This document shows, one piece after another, positions 6,327 through 13,493 of a stretch of DNA of 13,493 bases. Source of the stretch: Bacteroidota bacterium (GTDB taxonomy: Bacteria; Bacteroidota; Bacteroidia; NS11-12g; UBA955); contig CANFUB010000043.1 of the NCBI GenBank assembly GCA_947450015.1, positions 1 to 13,493 on the forward strand, read 5' to 3'. A program made the position numbers and the translations under genes. The first letter of the stretch is position 1, and each line of letters opens with the position of its first letter. The notes beneath the pieces were generated by a model, which saw only the letters and a list, made by a program, of their open reading frames with translations, ran no database searches and was not told the DNA's origin.

Positions 6327-7019
6327 ATGAATGACTATTTCAAATCCATTATTGAACTCTTTTATCCAAGAATATGCAATGGATGTGGAACACCCTTATT
6401 AAATGGGGAATCAGTAATATGTTTAAACTGTCATATCAAACTTCCAAGGACTGAATTTGCATTAAAACCCGAAAACCCAATCGAAAAATTATTCTGGGGA
6501 AGGCTTCAAATTCAACATGCCTCTTCCTTTTTATATTTTAGAAAAACAGGCTTAACACAACACTTAATTCATCAATTGAAATACAAAGGGCGCGTCGAAG
6601 TAGGTTATCACCTTGGCTATCTTTATGGACAAGAAATAAAAAGCGCAATTCTAGAAATAAAGCCTGACTTCATAACCACAGTACCACTCCATTCTCAAAA
6701 AATTAAAGAAAGGGGTTACAACCAAAGTGATGAGATTGCAAAAGGATTTTCGAATGCTACAAACATTCCTTTTATTCCTAATTTAATCAATAGAATTGAG
6801 GCTACAGAAACCCAGACAAAAAAAAGACGGTATACCCGATGGGAAAATATTGAAAACAAATTTGTACTCAATTCAAGCATTGAAATTGATAATAAACACA
6901 TCGTTTTAATAGATGATGTAATAACCACTGGCGCAACCATGGAAGCATGTGGTAAAGTTATATTAGAAAATAAATATACCAATCTTAGTATATTAAGTGT
7001 TTGTTATGCAATAAGTTAA
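6327..7019 (+). CDS. comF: ComF-family phosphoribosyltransferase-like protein
   Basis: This is a ComF/GntX-type protein of 230 residues, the usual length. Two CxxC pairs at the N-terminus (Cys17/Cys20 and Cys32/Cys35) form the expected zinc finger, and the C-terminal type I phosphoribosyltransferase domain carries the PRPP loop IVLIDDVITTGAT (192-204). Other conserved parts are KYKG (85-88), the VPLH and RGYNQS segments (about 119-122 and 129-134) and TKKRRYTRWENI (164-175). In competent bacteria ComF supports uptake or processing of single-stranded DNA during transformation; in other hosts its role is unclear. The ATG follows the prmA stop with no gap, so it is translated from the kynU-prmA-comF mRNA. 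I see no terminator hairpin before the next gene. Confidence 0.9.
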   Translation: MNDYFKSIIELFYPRICNGCGTPLLNGESVICLNCHIKLPRTEFALKPENPIEKLFWGRLQIQHASSFLYFRKTGLTQHLIHQLKYKGRVEVGYHLGYLYGQEIKSAILEIKPDFITTVPLHSQKIKERGYNQSDEIAKGFSNATNIPFIPNLINRIEATETQTKKRRYTRWENIENKFVLNSSIEIDNKHIVLIDDVITTGATMEACGKVILENKYTNLSILSVCYAIS

Positions 7020-7023
7020 AATT

Positions 7024-7066
7024 CAAAAAAAAGTATAAATTTAATACAAAAAAAAAGTATAAATTT
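7024..7066 (+). repeat. Two-copy direct repeat ahead of the giant surface-protein gene
   Basis: The 18-20 base unit C-A(8-9)-GTATAAATTT occurs at 7024-7042 and again at 7047-7066, with a 23-24 bp spacing. The second copy runs straight into the -7-like box of the following gene. About two helical turns separate the copies, so they could be paired binding sites or curved A-tract DNA activating the promoter. Alternatively they are a simple slippage product of an A-rich tract. Confidence 0.6.
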
Positions 7067-7067
7067 G
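7060..7067 (+). promoter_or_regulatory. -7 box candidate for the giant surface-protein gene
   Basis: TAAATTTG matches TAnnTTTG and ends 29 nt before the ATG at 7097, leaving a 5' leader of roughly 20-25 nt. No clear TTTG -33 element lies at the usual spacing; A-tracts of the direct repeat occupy that zone. The gene could partly be read through from comF. Confidence 0.4.
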
Positions 7068-7096
7068 TATTTTACAATACTTATCCGAATACGAAA

Positions 7097-10000
7097 ATGA
7101 AAAAAACAATCTTACTGCTTATTTATTTGGTAGCTTTTACGATTATTATAAGGGCCCAAAAACCAGTCAGTTCTTCTAATGTAACAGGTTTAAAGGTACC
7201 TGGTTATTGCGCCTCTGGTGATACAACTAGAACGCCAATCTTGTTTCAAGCCCAATTAACAGGTTTTACTGCAAGTGCAAAATATAAATATTATGTAATG
7301 TTTATTGCATTATCTGATACAAGTAATGCTGCTGCAACAGGTGTCGGAAATGACCTATTGTTTAGAGCAGATGGAAATGTAGTTTACAGCAAAACACCTG
7401 GCTTTACTGCAGGTAACCACGATACACTTACCATGAGTTCTGGTGGTACCTTTTCAGGATGGTTTGGGGCATTGAATACGAATGACACAAGGTTTACTGC
7501 TGGTAAATTCGTATACCCTATGATTGTTTTGCAAGAGGTAAAAAGTGGATCACCTCCAACTCAAAAATATTACCTTAAAGATTCTATAAAAGTTTTGCTT
7601 TATGCAGCAAATCCTTCTGGTAATAATGGTTCTGCTATTTATGGTAACTCCTATACAGCTGGAAAAAACATCGTATTACTTTATGATGATACTTCTGGCA
7701 CTAGCAAACGCCCAATTAATATAACTTTTGCAGAAAGTGATGGCAACTCAATAAACGATAACCCATATTTTTATAGAAATAAAGTTAATTCTAAGGCAGG
7801 TGCTTGGGGAACCATCATACCAAATGCTTTACCAAATGGTATAAAAAGAATTGAAACTAAAAAGCCTTTTGGTGGAACTTCCATTGCTTATGCTAACAAA
7901 GAAATTGATGCCACGTGGGGAAATGATAGTACAATAAATCAAAGAGGAGGTTTCAAGCCAATTTTTATTCGTCCAGATATAGCGCCATTAGTTGCGCCAG
8001 AAATTGAATTTTCAAGAACAAAAATCAATGTGAATGAAGGTGCATTTATCTCTAAAGTAGTGGTTTCAAGAAAGTATGGAAATGCTGATTCTTCTAAAGT
8101 TTCAATTTCTATGATGGCATCGTCTGCCACTTATGGTGCAGACTTTAAAGTTGACACAACAAAGAAAATCACTTTTAAACCTTATGGATTTGCAACAGAT
8201 ACAGTTTACGTTACCATTTTAAATGACAATATTGATGAACCAACAGAATCAGTAAATATTAAGTTAGCTAAATTGGTCAATGGTGTATTAGGCGCTAATT
8301 CAACACATACCACAGATATCCTTGATCCTAAAAAACCTAAGGCAAGTATATTTTTAAATGGTATCAAAATTCCAGCCTATTGCGCTTCAGGTGATACCAC
8401 CAGGACACCAGTATTGTTTCAAGCCCGTGTATCAGGATTTAACCCTGGTACTAAATTCAAATATTATGTTTCTTATATTAACCTAGCTGATACAAGTAGC
8501 ACCTCAACTACGGGTGCAGGTGGAAATCTATTCGTTAAAGCGAACGGCTCAATTGGATATACCGCAACGCCAGGATTTACACCTGGCAATCACGATACGC
8601 TAACAATAGATTTTACTGGAGAATATATAGGTTGGTTTGGCGCTATAACTAATAACGATGCGCGTTTTACCGCTGGTAAATTTGTATATCCAATGGTTAT
8701 ATTACAAGAAGTTGATTCATTAATTCAACCTACACAGAAATTCTATTTAAGAGATTCTTTACAGGTTTTAACTTATAATAAAGCCGCTGGTAACAACAAT
8801 GGTACAGCAATTTATGGCAACTCATTTGCTAAAAGTAAAAACCTCGTCCTTTTATATGATGATGCAATAGGAAGTACTAGAAGACCCATTTCGATTGCAT
8901 ATCTTGAAAACGATGGTAACACCATAACAAAAATGCCGAACTTCTATGCAACTAAGGTGAATGCTGTTGCTAGTGCATGGGGTACAATTATCCCTAATAC
9001 CCTTTCAAATGGTATCAAAAGAATTGAAGTAAAAGACCCAAAATCTACATTTGCTGTAGAGTATGCTAATACAGAGTTTGATGCTACTTGGGGAAATGAT
9101 AGCACTGTTAACCCACGCGGAGGTTCAAAACCTATTTATATTAAGTCTGATTTTGCACCACTTGTAGCACCTGAAATCCAATTTTTAACCAACGTTACCA
9201 ATGTTACTGAATCAAATGTAACAGTAAAATTATCTGTAAAAAGAAGATACGGTAATAACGACTCATCAAAAGCAGAGTTCTTTGTAGTATCAGGTAATGC
9301 AACACCAAGTGCCGACTATACAATAAACACCGCAAAAACATTGAGATTCAAGCCATATGGCGATCAAATCGATTCAACCACTATAACCCTTAATATTCTA
9401 GACGATGCTTTTAGTGATCCTAGTGAAAACATTGCTATCAAATTAATTAATCCAGTGAATAGTGTTATTGGATCTCAATCAACCAATACAGTAAATATTG
9501 TCGATAATGACATTCCAACAGTTTTCTTTGATAAGAAAACAATCACAGTAAGTGAAACAGTTGGATCTGTTAAATTGAAAGTTAAAATGTTAATCTGTCC
9601 GCCAAATGCAACGGATGTAAAATTGTTTGTTAAATATAAAAGCGATAGTACCTTGGTTCCTAAAGAATTTAAACTTGGTAGCAATAACAAGGACACCACA
9701 TTTACATTTGCTGGTGGTATTAGAACCAAAGACAGTATTGACTTAAAATTAAATGTTATCAATGATAATTTAGCGGAAGACAGAAATGATACTATCATCT
9801 TTGTTTTGAGAAGTCCAACTTTCCCAGCAATCATCACTAAAGATTCATTGTTTACACTAGTAGTTACTGATGATGACGCGCCTCCAGTTTACTCTTTTTC
9901 GAAAAAAACAATTGCTGTTAAAGAAAATGCAGGTAGTGTTAAAATTAGAGTGAATGTAATTGGTAGAAATAAAAACCAAAGTGATGTAGCTGTTAAATTC

Positions 10001-11470
10001 GTTGCTGGTGCTTCTTCTGCCACAGAAAGCAAAGATTTATCTTTCAATCCAACAACACAAATTAAAACGGTTCTTACCACCGATCCAGACAGCTTTATAT
10101 TAACCATTCCAATCTTGAATGATAGTCAAAACGAAAAGACTGAAACCGGTATATTTATTCTAACGCCATTCTTAAATGCTAAAGTTGGTAAACCTGATAC
10201 CATCCGCCTATCTATTTTAGATGATGATATTATTGAGTATCCAATTAATAAAGTAACTACTTACAAGGTTGCTACTGGTATTGCTGATAGTATTAACACC
10301 AAATGTAAATTAAGAGGTGTTGTATATGGCGTTAATTTACAACCAACAGGTACTCCAAATGGATTCTTATTTACACTAATGGATGCAACTGGTGGAATTC
10401 AAGTTATTAATTCTACTGGTAATAAAGGGTATACAGTTACAGAAGGTGATAGTGTTTACGTAATTGGAACTATTGGACAATTGAATGGTATGGTTCAATT
10501 ACAAACCATCGATTCATTGGTTAAGTTAGCGAGTGGCAGAGCACTTAAGAAAACTACTACCGTGGGCTTATTAGATGAATCTACCGAATCAAAATTAATT
10601 CGTATGAATGTACTTAAATTGGCAATCCCATCGCAGTGGCCAAGTGCTGCAATGGCTGCTAATACAATTGCCAAAGTAAAACTTGTCAATCAAACAGATT
10701 CATTCACACTTTATATCGATAGCGAGACAGATATTGATGGCACGCCTGCACCTACTGGCTTTATCAATGTAATAGGTTTGGGTGGACAAGCAGATGCTAC
10801 ATCGCCATACACTAGCAATTATCACATTGCACCAAGAAGATTATCAGATATTTTAATTGTTACTTCACCAACCTTCAGTTTTACAACTTTAGCTACCAAT
10901 ACACCTGAAAACAGAGATAGTACCTACGGTTTTGTATTACTAGGAACTAACCTAACAGGCCCTGAGCAAATTTCTGCTGTTATTAGAGGAGGTTCTGCTA
11001 CAAGAAATGTCGATTACCAAGCGACTTCTACAACCCGCACCTTTAACCTAACGCCATCGCAACCAAGTGTGGTTATAAAAGTTAAAATCAATGATGATGC
11101 AATCACCGAACAACCTGAAATTATTGAATGGGTTATTAGAGGCAACCAATATGGTACTTTAATTAGTAAAGATAGTATTCACAGAGATACATTAATTGAT
11201 GATGAATCAGTTGGTATTGCAGTTACAAGATTAGCTTCAGAAACTAAATTGTTCCCAAATCCTACCAAGAATAATATCAATATTACTACCACTGCTATGA
11301 TTACGGCCATTACGGTTTATGATGTATCTGGTAGAATTGTTTATGTTGGTAAAGCAATTAATGCTTATGAAACCATTTTGAATACAGAGAATTTTGCTAA
11401 AGGTATTTACAATGTTTCAATAGAAACTGACAAAGGTATCATTACAAAAACATTCTCTAAGGTTGAGTAA
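7097..11470 (+). CDS. Giant T9SS-secreted multi-Calx-beta surface protein with duplicated modules
   Basis: This 1457-residue protein is exported and probably cell-surface anchored. Residues 1-20 are a signal peptide (MKKTILLL..., cleavage near RA|Q). Two tandem modules follow (31-421 and 422-806). Each has an unrecognised part of about 270 residues, starting YCASGDTTRTP and ending near a WGNDST...GG...KPI block, and a Calx-beta domain (from PEIEF at 301 and PEIQF at 692). Calx-beta domains 3 and 4 start near 807 and 929, with acidic calcium-type motifs such as NDNIDEPTE. Residues about 1048-1255 look like an OB-fold domain (CKLRGVVYG...VEGDSVYVIG-like) as found in nuclease-associated or lamin-tail surface proteins. 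A fifth Calx-beta-like domain spans about 1258-1378. The end (1386 FPNP to 1457) is a T9SS type A sorting domain. No catalytic domain is visible, so adhesion or matrix is likelier than enzymatic activity. The upstream 32 codons of open frame overlap comF and lack a signal peptide, so ATG 7097 is the start. Confidence 0.9.
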   Translation: MKKTILLLIYLVAFTIIIRAQKPVSSSNVTGLKVPGYCASGDTTRTPILFQAQLTGFTASAKYKYYVMFIALSDTSNAAATGVGNDLLFRADGNVVYSKTPGFTAGNHDTLTMSSGGTFSGWFGALNTNDTRFTAGKFVYPMIVLQEVKSGSPPTQKYYLKDSIKVLLYAANPSGNNGSAIYGNSYTAGKNIVLLYDDTSGTSKRPINITFAESDGNSINDNPYFYRNKVNSKAGAWGTIIPNALPNGIKRIETKKPFGGTSIAYANKEIDATWGNDSTINQRGGFKPIFIRPDIAPLVAPEIEFSRTKINVNEGAFISKVVVSRKYGNADSSKVSISMMASSATYGADFKVDTTKKITFKPYGFATDTVYVTILNDNIDEPTESVNIKLAKLVNGVLGANSTHTTDILDPKKPKASIFLNGIKIPAYCASGDTTRTPVLFQARVSGFNPGTKFKYYVSYINLADTSSTSTTGAGGNLFVKANGSIGYTATPGFTPGNHDTLTIDFTGEYIGWFGAITNNDARFTAGKFVYPMVILQEVDSLIQPTQKFYLRDSLQVLTYNKAAGNNNGTAIYGNSFAKSKNLVLLYDDAIGSTRRPISIAYLENDGNTITKMPNFYATKVNAVASAWGTIIPNTLSNGIKRIEVKDPKSTFAVEYANTEFDATWGNDSTVNPRGGSKPIYIKSDFAPLVAPEIQFLTNVTNVTESNVTVKLSVKRRYGNNDSSKAEFFVVSGNATPSADYTINTAKTLRFKPYGDQIDSTTITLNILDDAFSDPSENIAIKLINPVNSVIGSQSTNTVNIVDNDIPTVFFDKKTITVSETVGSVKLKVKMLICPPNATDVKLFVKYKSDSTLVPKEFKLGSNNKDTTFTFAGGIRTKDSIDLKLNVINDNLAEDRNDTIIFVLRSPTFPAIITKDSLFTLVVTDDDAPPVYSFSKKTIAVKENAGSVKIRVNVIGRNKNQSDVAVKFVAGASSATESKDLSFNPTTQIKTVLTTDPDSFILTIPILNDSQNEKTETGIFILTPFLNAKVGKPDTIRLSILDDDIIEYPINKVTTYKVATGIADSINTKCKLRGVVYGVNLQPTGTPNGFLFTLMDATGGIQVINSTGNKGYTVTEGDSVYVIGTIGQLNGMVQLQTIDSLVKLASGRALKKTTTVGLLDESTESKLIRMNVLKLAIPSQWPSAAMAANTIAKVKLVNQTDSFTLYIDSETDIDGTPAPTGFINVIGLGGQADATSPYTSNYHIAPRRLSDILIVTSPTFSFTTLATNTPENRDSTYGFVLLGTNLTGPEQISAVIRGGSATRNVDYQATSTTRTFNLTPSQPSVVIKVKINDDAITEQPEIIEWVIRGNQYGTLISKDSIHRDTLIDDESVGIAVTRLASETKLFPNPTKNNINITTTAMITAITVYDVSGRIVYVGKAINAYETILNTENFAKGIYNVSIETDKGIITKTFSKVE
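7187..9514 (+). repeat. Two tandem ~1.17-kb coding modules
   Basis: Module 1 (7187-8359) and module 2 (8360-9514) align along their full length with a 391-codon period. The period is the same at the YCASGDTTRTP landmark and at the start of the Calx-beta domains (residues 301 and 692). Paired landmarks include TFSGWFGA/EYIGWFGA, RFTAGKFVYPM in both, AIYGNS in both, WGTIIPN in both and LVAPEI in both. The DNA differs mainly at third codon positions, which points to an old duplication kept under protein-level selection and not to recent copying. Confidence 0.9.
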
Positions 11471-11485
11471 TAAATCTTGACAATT

Positions 11486-11525
11486 AAAAAGCCCCGAACT
11501 TTCAATTAAAGTCGGGGCTTTTTTA
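11486..11525. terminator. Rho-independent terminator, probably bidirectional
   Basis: GCCCCGA and TCGGGGC form the core of a stem, extended inward by ACTTT/AAAGT pairs past a bulged A, around a CAATT loop. It is flanked by AAAAA on the left and a T6 tract on the right, so it would terminate in both directions. It sits between the convergent ends of the giant gene (11470) and the acetyltransferase gene (11546). Confidence 0.92.
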
Positions 11526-11545
11526 TAACTTAATTTTTTTGTGGT

Positions 11546-12046
11546 TTAATTACGGCTTTTCCATTCCATTATAAAATCATTCATTTGGTAACCGTTGCTG
11601 ATATCAAAATCGGCCACTTCTTTTATTTTAAAACCTACTTTAAAATAAAAATTAATCGCCTTATAATTTTGTCTATTGACTGTTAATTGAATACTTTTAA
11701 TCGGCTTATTGGTGCCGATGAGTTGCTTAATTTTTTCGAAAGTTTGTTCGCCAAAACCTTTGCCTTGTATAGCATTCTCTATATAAAATTTATGAATGAA
11801 GTAGTTTGCTTCTTCTTTTTGGCTTACTGAAATAAAACCTATTGGTTTGGAATCGCTTTGAATAATATAAAACAATTGACCTTCCGCTTCTTGATTTTTT
11901 AGAGAATCAAGATTATAAAACCGCTCTAACATGTAATCCACCTGCTCTTGTCCAACAATTGGAGGATAATGAATATTCCAAATACGATGGGCTAAATTAG
12001 AAATCGTTTCTAAATTTTCGCCTTCAACTTTTACTAAGTCCAACAA
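11546..12046 (-). CDS. GNAT-family N-acetyltransferase
   Basis: This is a GNAT-fold acyltransferase of 166 residues that would transfer an acetyl group from acetyl-CoA to an amine; the substrate is unknown. The pyrophosphate-binding loop is QGKGFG (94-99), matching Q/RxxGxG/A, preceded by the strand HKFYIEN and followed by the helix GEQTFEKI. The later LTVNRQNYKAINFYFKVGF (121-139) is the typical motif B region. Two TTG codons in tandem (12046 and 12043) can start it, and no ATG or GTG fits before the conserved region, so one of them is the likely start. It lies 12 nt after the stop of the peptidase gene, indicating co-transcription. No linking function between the two is evident. Confidence 0.88.
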   Translation of the reverse strand: MLDLVKVEGENLETISNLAHRIWNIHYPPIVGQEQVDYMLERFYNLDSLKNQEAEGQLFYIIQSDSKPIGFISVSQKEEANYFIHKFYIENAIQGKGFGEQTFEKIKQLIGTNKPIKSIQLTVNRQNYKAINFYFKVGFKIKEVADFDISNGYQMNDFIMEWKSRN

Positions 12047-12058
12047 AAGTATATTGGG

Positions 12059-13258
12059 TTAATTCTGTGTAATACCAAGCTTTTTTGCCAAGTCTTTTGG
12101 CAAGGCGTTTTTGTGAACATAAATGTTCAATGTTTTATATCTGAAATAGCTCATAGAGCAATACAAATAGCCCGCACAATCATTGGCTGTTCCCCAACTA
12201 TTTTTAATTTTAAAATATTTATTTCCGAACTGATCCGTCAATAATGCTGTGGCATGCATGCCATGATCATCGGTGGTTTCATAATTATCAAAAGCTGCTT
12301 GGCGTAAACTATCTGTAATAATTTTTTCTGCCTTAGGTGAATCAAAAGCGCTCCCTGTTCTTAAAGCACCAGCATCATTAAATGCTTTATTGTCTTTACC
12401 AGATTGGGTAATCAATGAATCATGCACTGGCACTATCGCTACTCCATTTTTAAATGAGAAACCTTTTTCACTTACATCGGCTCCCCAAGCCCAAGTGTAT
12501 CCACCAATAAGTGCTTTTTCAGCAACGTTTTGTAACTCATCTAATGTCACATTATAACTCTGCATCATAGCCCAATTATCTGGCACCTCTATAGCAAATT
12601 GACTGTAATAAGGATGATGCGTAAAAGAGGTTAAGGAAACATAATCATCCATGTTTAATCCTAATGAATTTGAAAAACTCATAGGCGTGTAGTTTTTACC
12701 TTGGTATGTAAATGTAGTTGGAACAGGGCCTAAATAAGCGTCAATAGCGCCTGCAAATGCACTCTTCCATGAAGTTGTAAGCTTTCCCTGAGGATTGCCC
12801 TTAACAGCGTCTACAATGCCCTTTAAAACAGCATCCATTTCAGCATGGTTGTGCTTAGTATAGCCATAGTTTAATCCTTTGTATACTTCCTCGGGTACAA
12901 TACCATATCTTTTAATCACCCATGGCAAGTCGTGAAATGCGCCACCTGGTCCAAAGTTATGCATTCCGTTCATTCGCACATAATTTTCTGCTTTGCCCAT
13001 ATATGCGTTGCGAACAACAAACATCTCACTCAAATTATGTTTGCCTTTTTTCATGCGTAAAAGCTCACTTTCAAAGAAAGACAAACTTGAAAAACTCCAA
13101 CAAGTACTTGTTCTACTTTGGTCCTGAACTTCGGTGGATTCGCAATTGGCAATGGTTTTGAAAAAATATTGACCATTCTTTTTGTTTCTAATAGTATCTT
13201 GTGCGTTAGCAAAATTTACGATACTTAGAAAGCTTAATAAAACTATTAGATTTTTCAT
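12059..13258 (-). CDS. Exported C1-family cysteine peptidase, bleomycin hydrolase/aminopeptidase C-like
   Basis: This 399-residue papain-fold cysteine peptidase resembles the C1B bleomycin hydrolase/PepC group, which trims N-terminal residues from peptides. Residues 1-19 form a signal peptide (MKNLIVLLSFL..., cleavage after ANA before QD), so the enzyme acts in the periplasm or beyond, unlike cytosolic PepC. The catalytic set is visible: oxyanion Gln47 in VQDQS, nucleophile Cys53 in STCWSFS, His335 in GMHATAL and Asn353 in KNSWG. A C-terminal T9SS sorting domain is absent. Its length is a little below the roughly 440-455 residues of classical PepC. It is the first gene of a two-gene unit with the GNAT gene. 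Exact specificity (aminopeptidase or endopeptidase) cannot be read from the sequence. Confidence 0.9.
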   Translation of the reverse strand: MKNLIVLLSFLSIVNFANAQDTIRNKKNGQYFFKTIANCESTEVQDQSRTSTCWSFSSLSFFESELLRMKKGKHNLSEMFVVRNAYMGKAENYVRMNGMHNFGPGGAFHDLPWVIKRYGIVPEEVYKGLNYGYTKHNHAEMDAVLKGIVDAVKGNPQGKLTTSWKSAFAGAIDAYLGPVPTTFTYQGKNYTPMSFSNSLGLNMDDYVSLTSFTHHPYYSQFAIEVPDNWAMMQSYNVTLDELQNVAEKALIGGYTWAWGADVSEKGFSFKNGVAIVPVHDSLITQSGKDNKAFNDAGALRTGSAFDSPKAEKIITDSLRQAAFDNYETTDDHGMHATALLTDQFGNKYFKIKNSWGTANDCAGYLYCSMSYFRYKTLNIYVHKNALPKDLAKKLGITQN

Positions 13259-13284
13259 TTATTTTGAAGTTTGATTGAGGATTT

Positions 13285-13315
13285 CAAAAGTCCTTAAAAA
13301 AAAGAGATTAACAAA
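13285..13315 (-). promoter_or_regulatory. Candidate promoter of the peptidase-GNAT operon
   Basis: On the minus strand, TTTG (13315-13312), a 19-nt spacer, then GACTTTTG (13292-13285) fits TTTG-N19-21-TAnnTTTG with one mismatch in the -7 box. It would give a 5' leader of about 20 nt before the ATG at 13258. Confidence 0.45.
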
Positions 13316-13323
13316 ACAAAATT

Positions 13324-13493
13324 ATGGAAACAATGATTTCTTGTAGACTTATAGAATTTGGCTCAAAGGAACAAATAGAAAGTATTGAGCTAAGAAGAAA
13401 AATCCTAAGATTTCCAATAGGCCTTGATTTTAATGCCGAGGATTTAGAAAGTGAAAATAAACAATTTCATTTTGCTGCATTTCTTGATGAAAA
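13324..13493 (+). CDS. GNAT-like N-acetyltransferase (3' end cut by window)
   Basis: Only the first 56 codons are inside the window, reading METMISCRLIEF and then IESIELRRKILRFPIGLDF (19-37), followed by SENKQFHFAAFLDE at the edge. The arrangement of an R..iLR.P.GLDF block, an acidic stretch and an H-F-A-A-F strand is typical of the N-terminal half of ElaA/PA4866-like GNAT acetyltransferases. The acetyl-CoA loop would lie beyond the edge, so the call rests on this N-terminal pattern alone. The ATG at 13324 is the first; one at 13333 is also possible. It is divergent from the peptidase gene, with 65 bases between their start codons. Confidence 0.65.
   Translation, partial: METMISCRLIEFGSKEQIESIELRRKILRFPIGLDFNAEDLESENKQFHFAAFLDE

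Noticed and set aside
7001..7096. N-terminal extension of the giant protein overlapping comF
   Set aside because: The extra residues are Lys/Tyr/Phe-rich translation of the A-tract repeats and would bury the signal peptide; the ATG at 7097 starts a proper signal sequence.
9475..10107. Minus-strand open frames inside the giant surface-protein gene
   Set aside because: They mirror the Thr/Ser/Val-rich coding strand in a complementary frame and have no plausible start region or recognisable domain.
12044..12051. TACTTTTG on the minus strand as a -7 box for the GNAT gene
   Set aside because: It overlaps the TTG start codon itself, so transcription would begin inside the gene with no suitable downstream start; the gene is better explained as second in the peptidase operon.
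12251..12262. Perfect 12-bp palindrome GGCATGCATGCC
   Set aside because: It lies inside the peptidase gene over the codons for GMHA at the catalytic His and follows from the coding sequence; there is no nearby promoter.
12922..13161. Open frame of 79 codons on the plus strand within the peptidase gene
   Set aside because: It is antisense to the catalytic Cys region of a clearly real gene, has no family resemblance and an implausible composition.
1..13493. Search for a defence, toxin-antitoxin, CRISPR, integrase or transposon system
   Set aside because: No such gene pair, array, terminal repeat or nuclease/transposase motif is visible; the TetR gene, the phosphatase and the GNAT genes do not form a recognisable system.

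Overview
The window is AT-rich and gene-dense, and it looks like a chromosomal segment of a Bacteroidota bacterium (Flavobacteria/Sphingobacteria/Chitinophagia-like; I cannot place it more finely). Three things support this. Several genes are preceded by the Bacteroidota -7 box TAnnTTTG, in some cases so close to the start codon that the mRNA would be leaderless. A giant surface protein ends in a type IX secretion (T9SS) type A sorting domain with an FPNP motif. A bleomycin-hydrolase-type peptidase carries a signal peptide. I see no rRNA, tRNA, CRISPR array, insertion sequence, phage gene or integration site, and no gene-free stretch above 300 bases.

Left part (1-2138). The 3' end of a WcaE/WfgS-like family 2 glycosyltransferase is followed by a TetR/AcrR-family regulator. 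The regulator has a perfect 8-bp inverted repeat just upstream, a likely autoregulatory operator. It converges on thymidylate synthase (thyA, minus strand) and the two stop codons overlap. A 130-base divergent intergenic region separates thyA from the next operon.

Middle (2139-7019). A tiny 40-residue lipoprotein, easily missed, sits 1 nt upstream of a low-molecular-weight protein tyrosine phosphatase. The phosphatase overlaps a polytopic GT-C/PMT-like glycosyltransferase. A well-formed Bacteroidota promoter inside the end of that gene drives a tight run of kynureninase (kynU), ribosomal protein L11 methyltransferase (prmA) and a ComF-type phosphoribosyltransferase, with gaps of 3 and 0 nt. 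These products have unrelated functions, so the operon looks like housekeeping co-transcription, not a pathway.

Right part (7020-13493). A 1457-residue secreted surface protein dominates. It has two tandem modules of about 390 residues (an unrecognised N-terminal part plus a Calx-beta domain), two more Calx-beta domains, an OB-fold-like domain, a fifth Calx-beta-like domain and the T9SS sorting domain. A strong hairpin terminator separates it from a convergent two-gene unit on the minus strand: an exported C1-family (bleomycin hydrolase/aminopeptidase C-like) cysteine peptidase followed by a GNAT acetyltransferase. At the right edge a divergent second GNAT-like gene starts and is cut by the window.

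Most of the window is ordinary. The items most worth a second look are the duplicated unrecognised module of the giant surface protein, the 40-residue lipoprotein fused in arrangement to the phosphatase gene, and the run of leaderless or TTG-initiated genes with promoters embedded in or abutting their neighbours.
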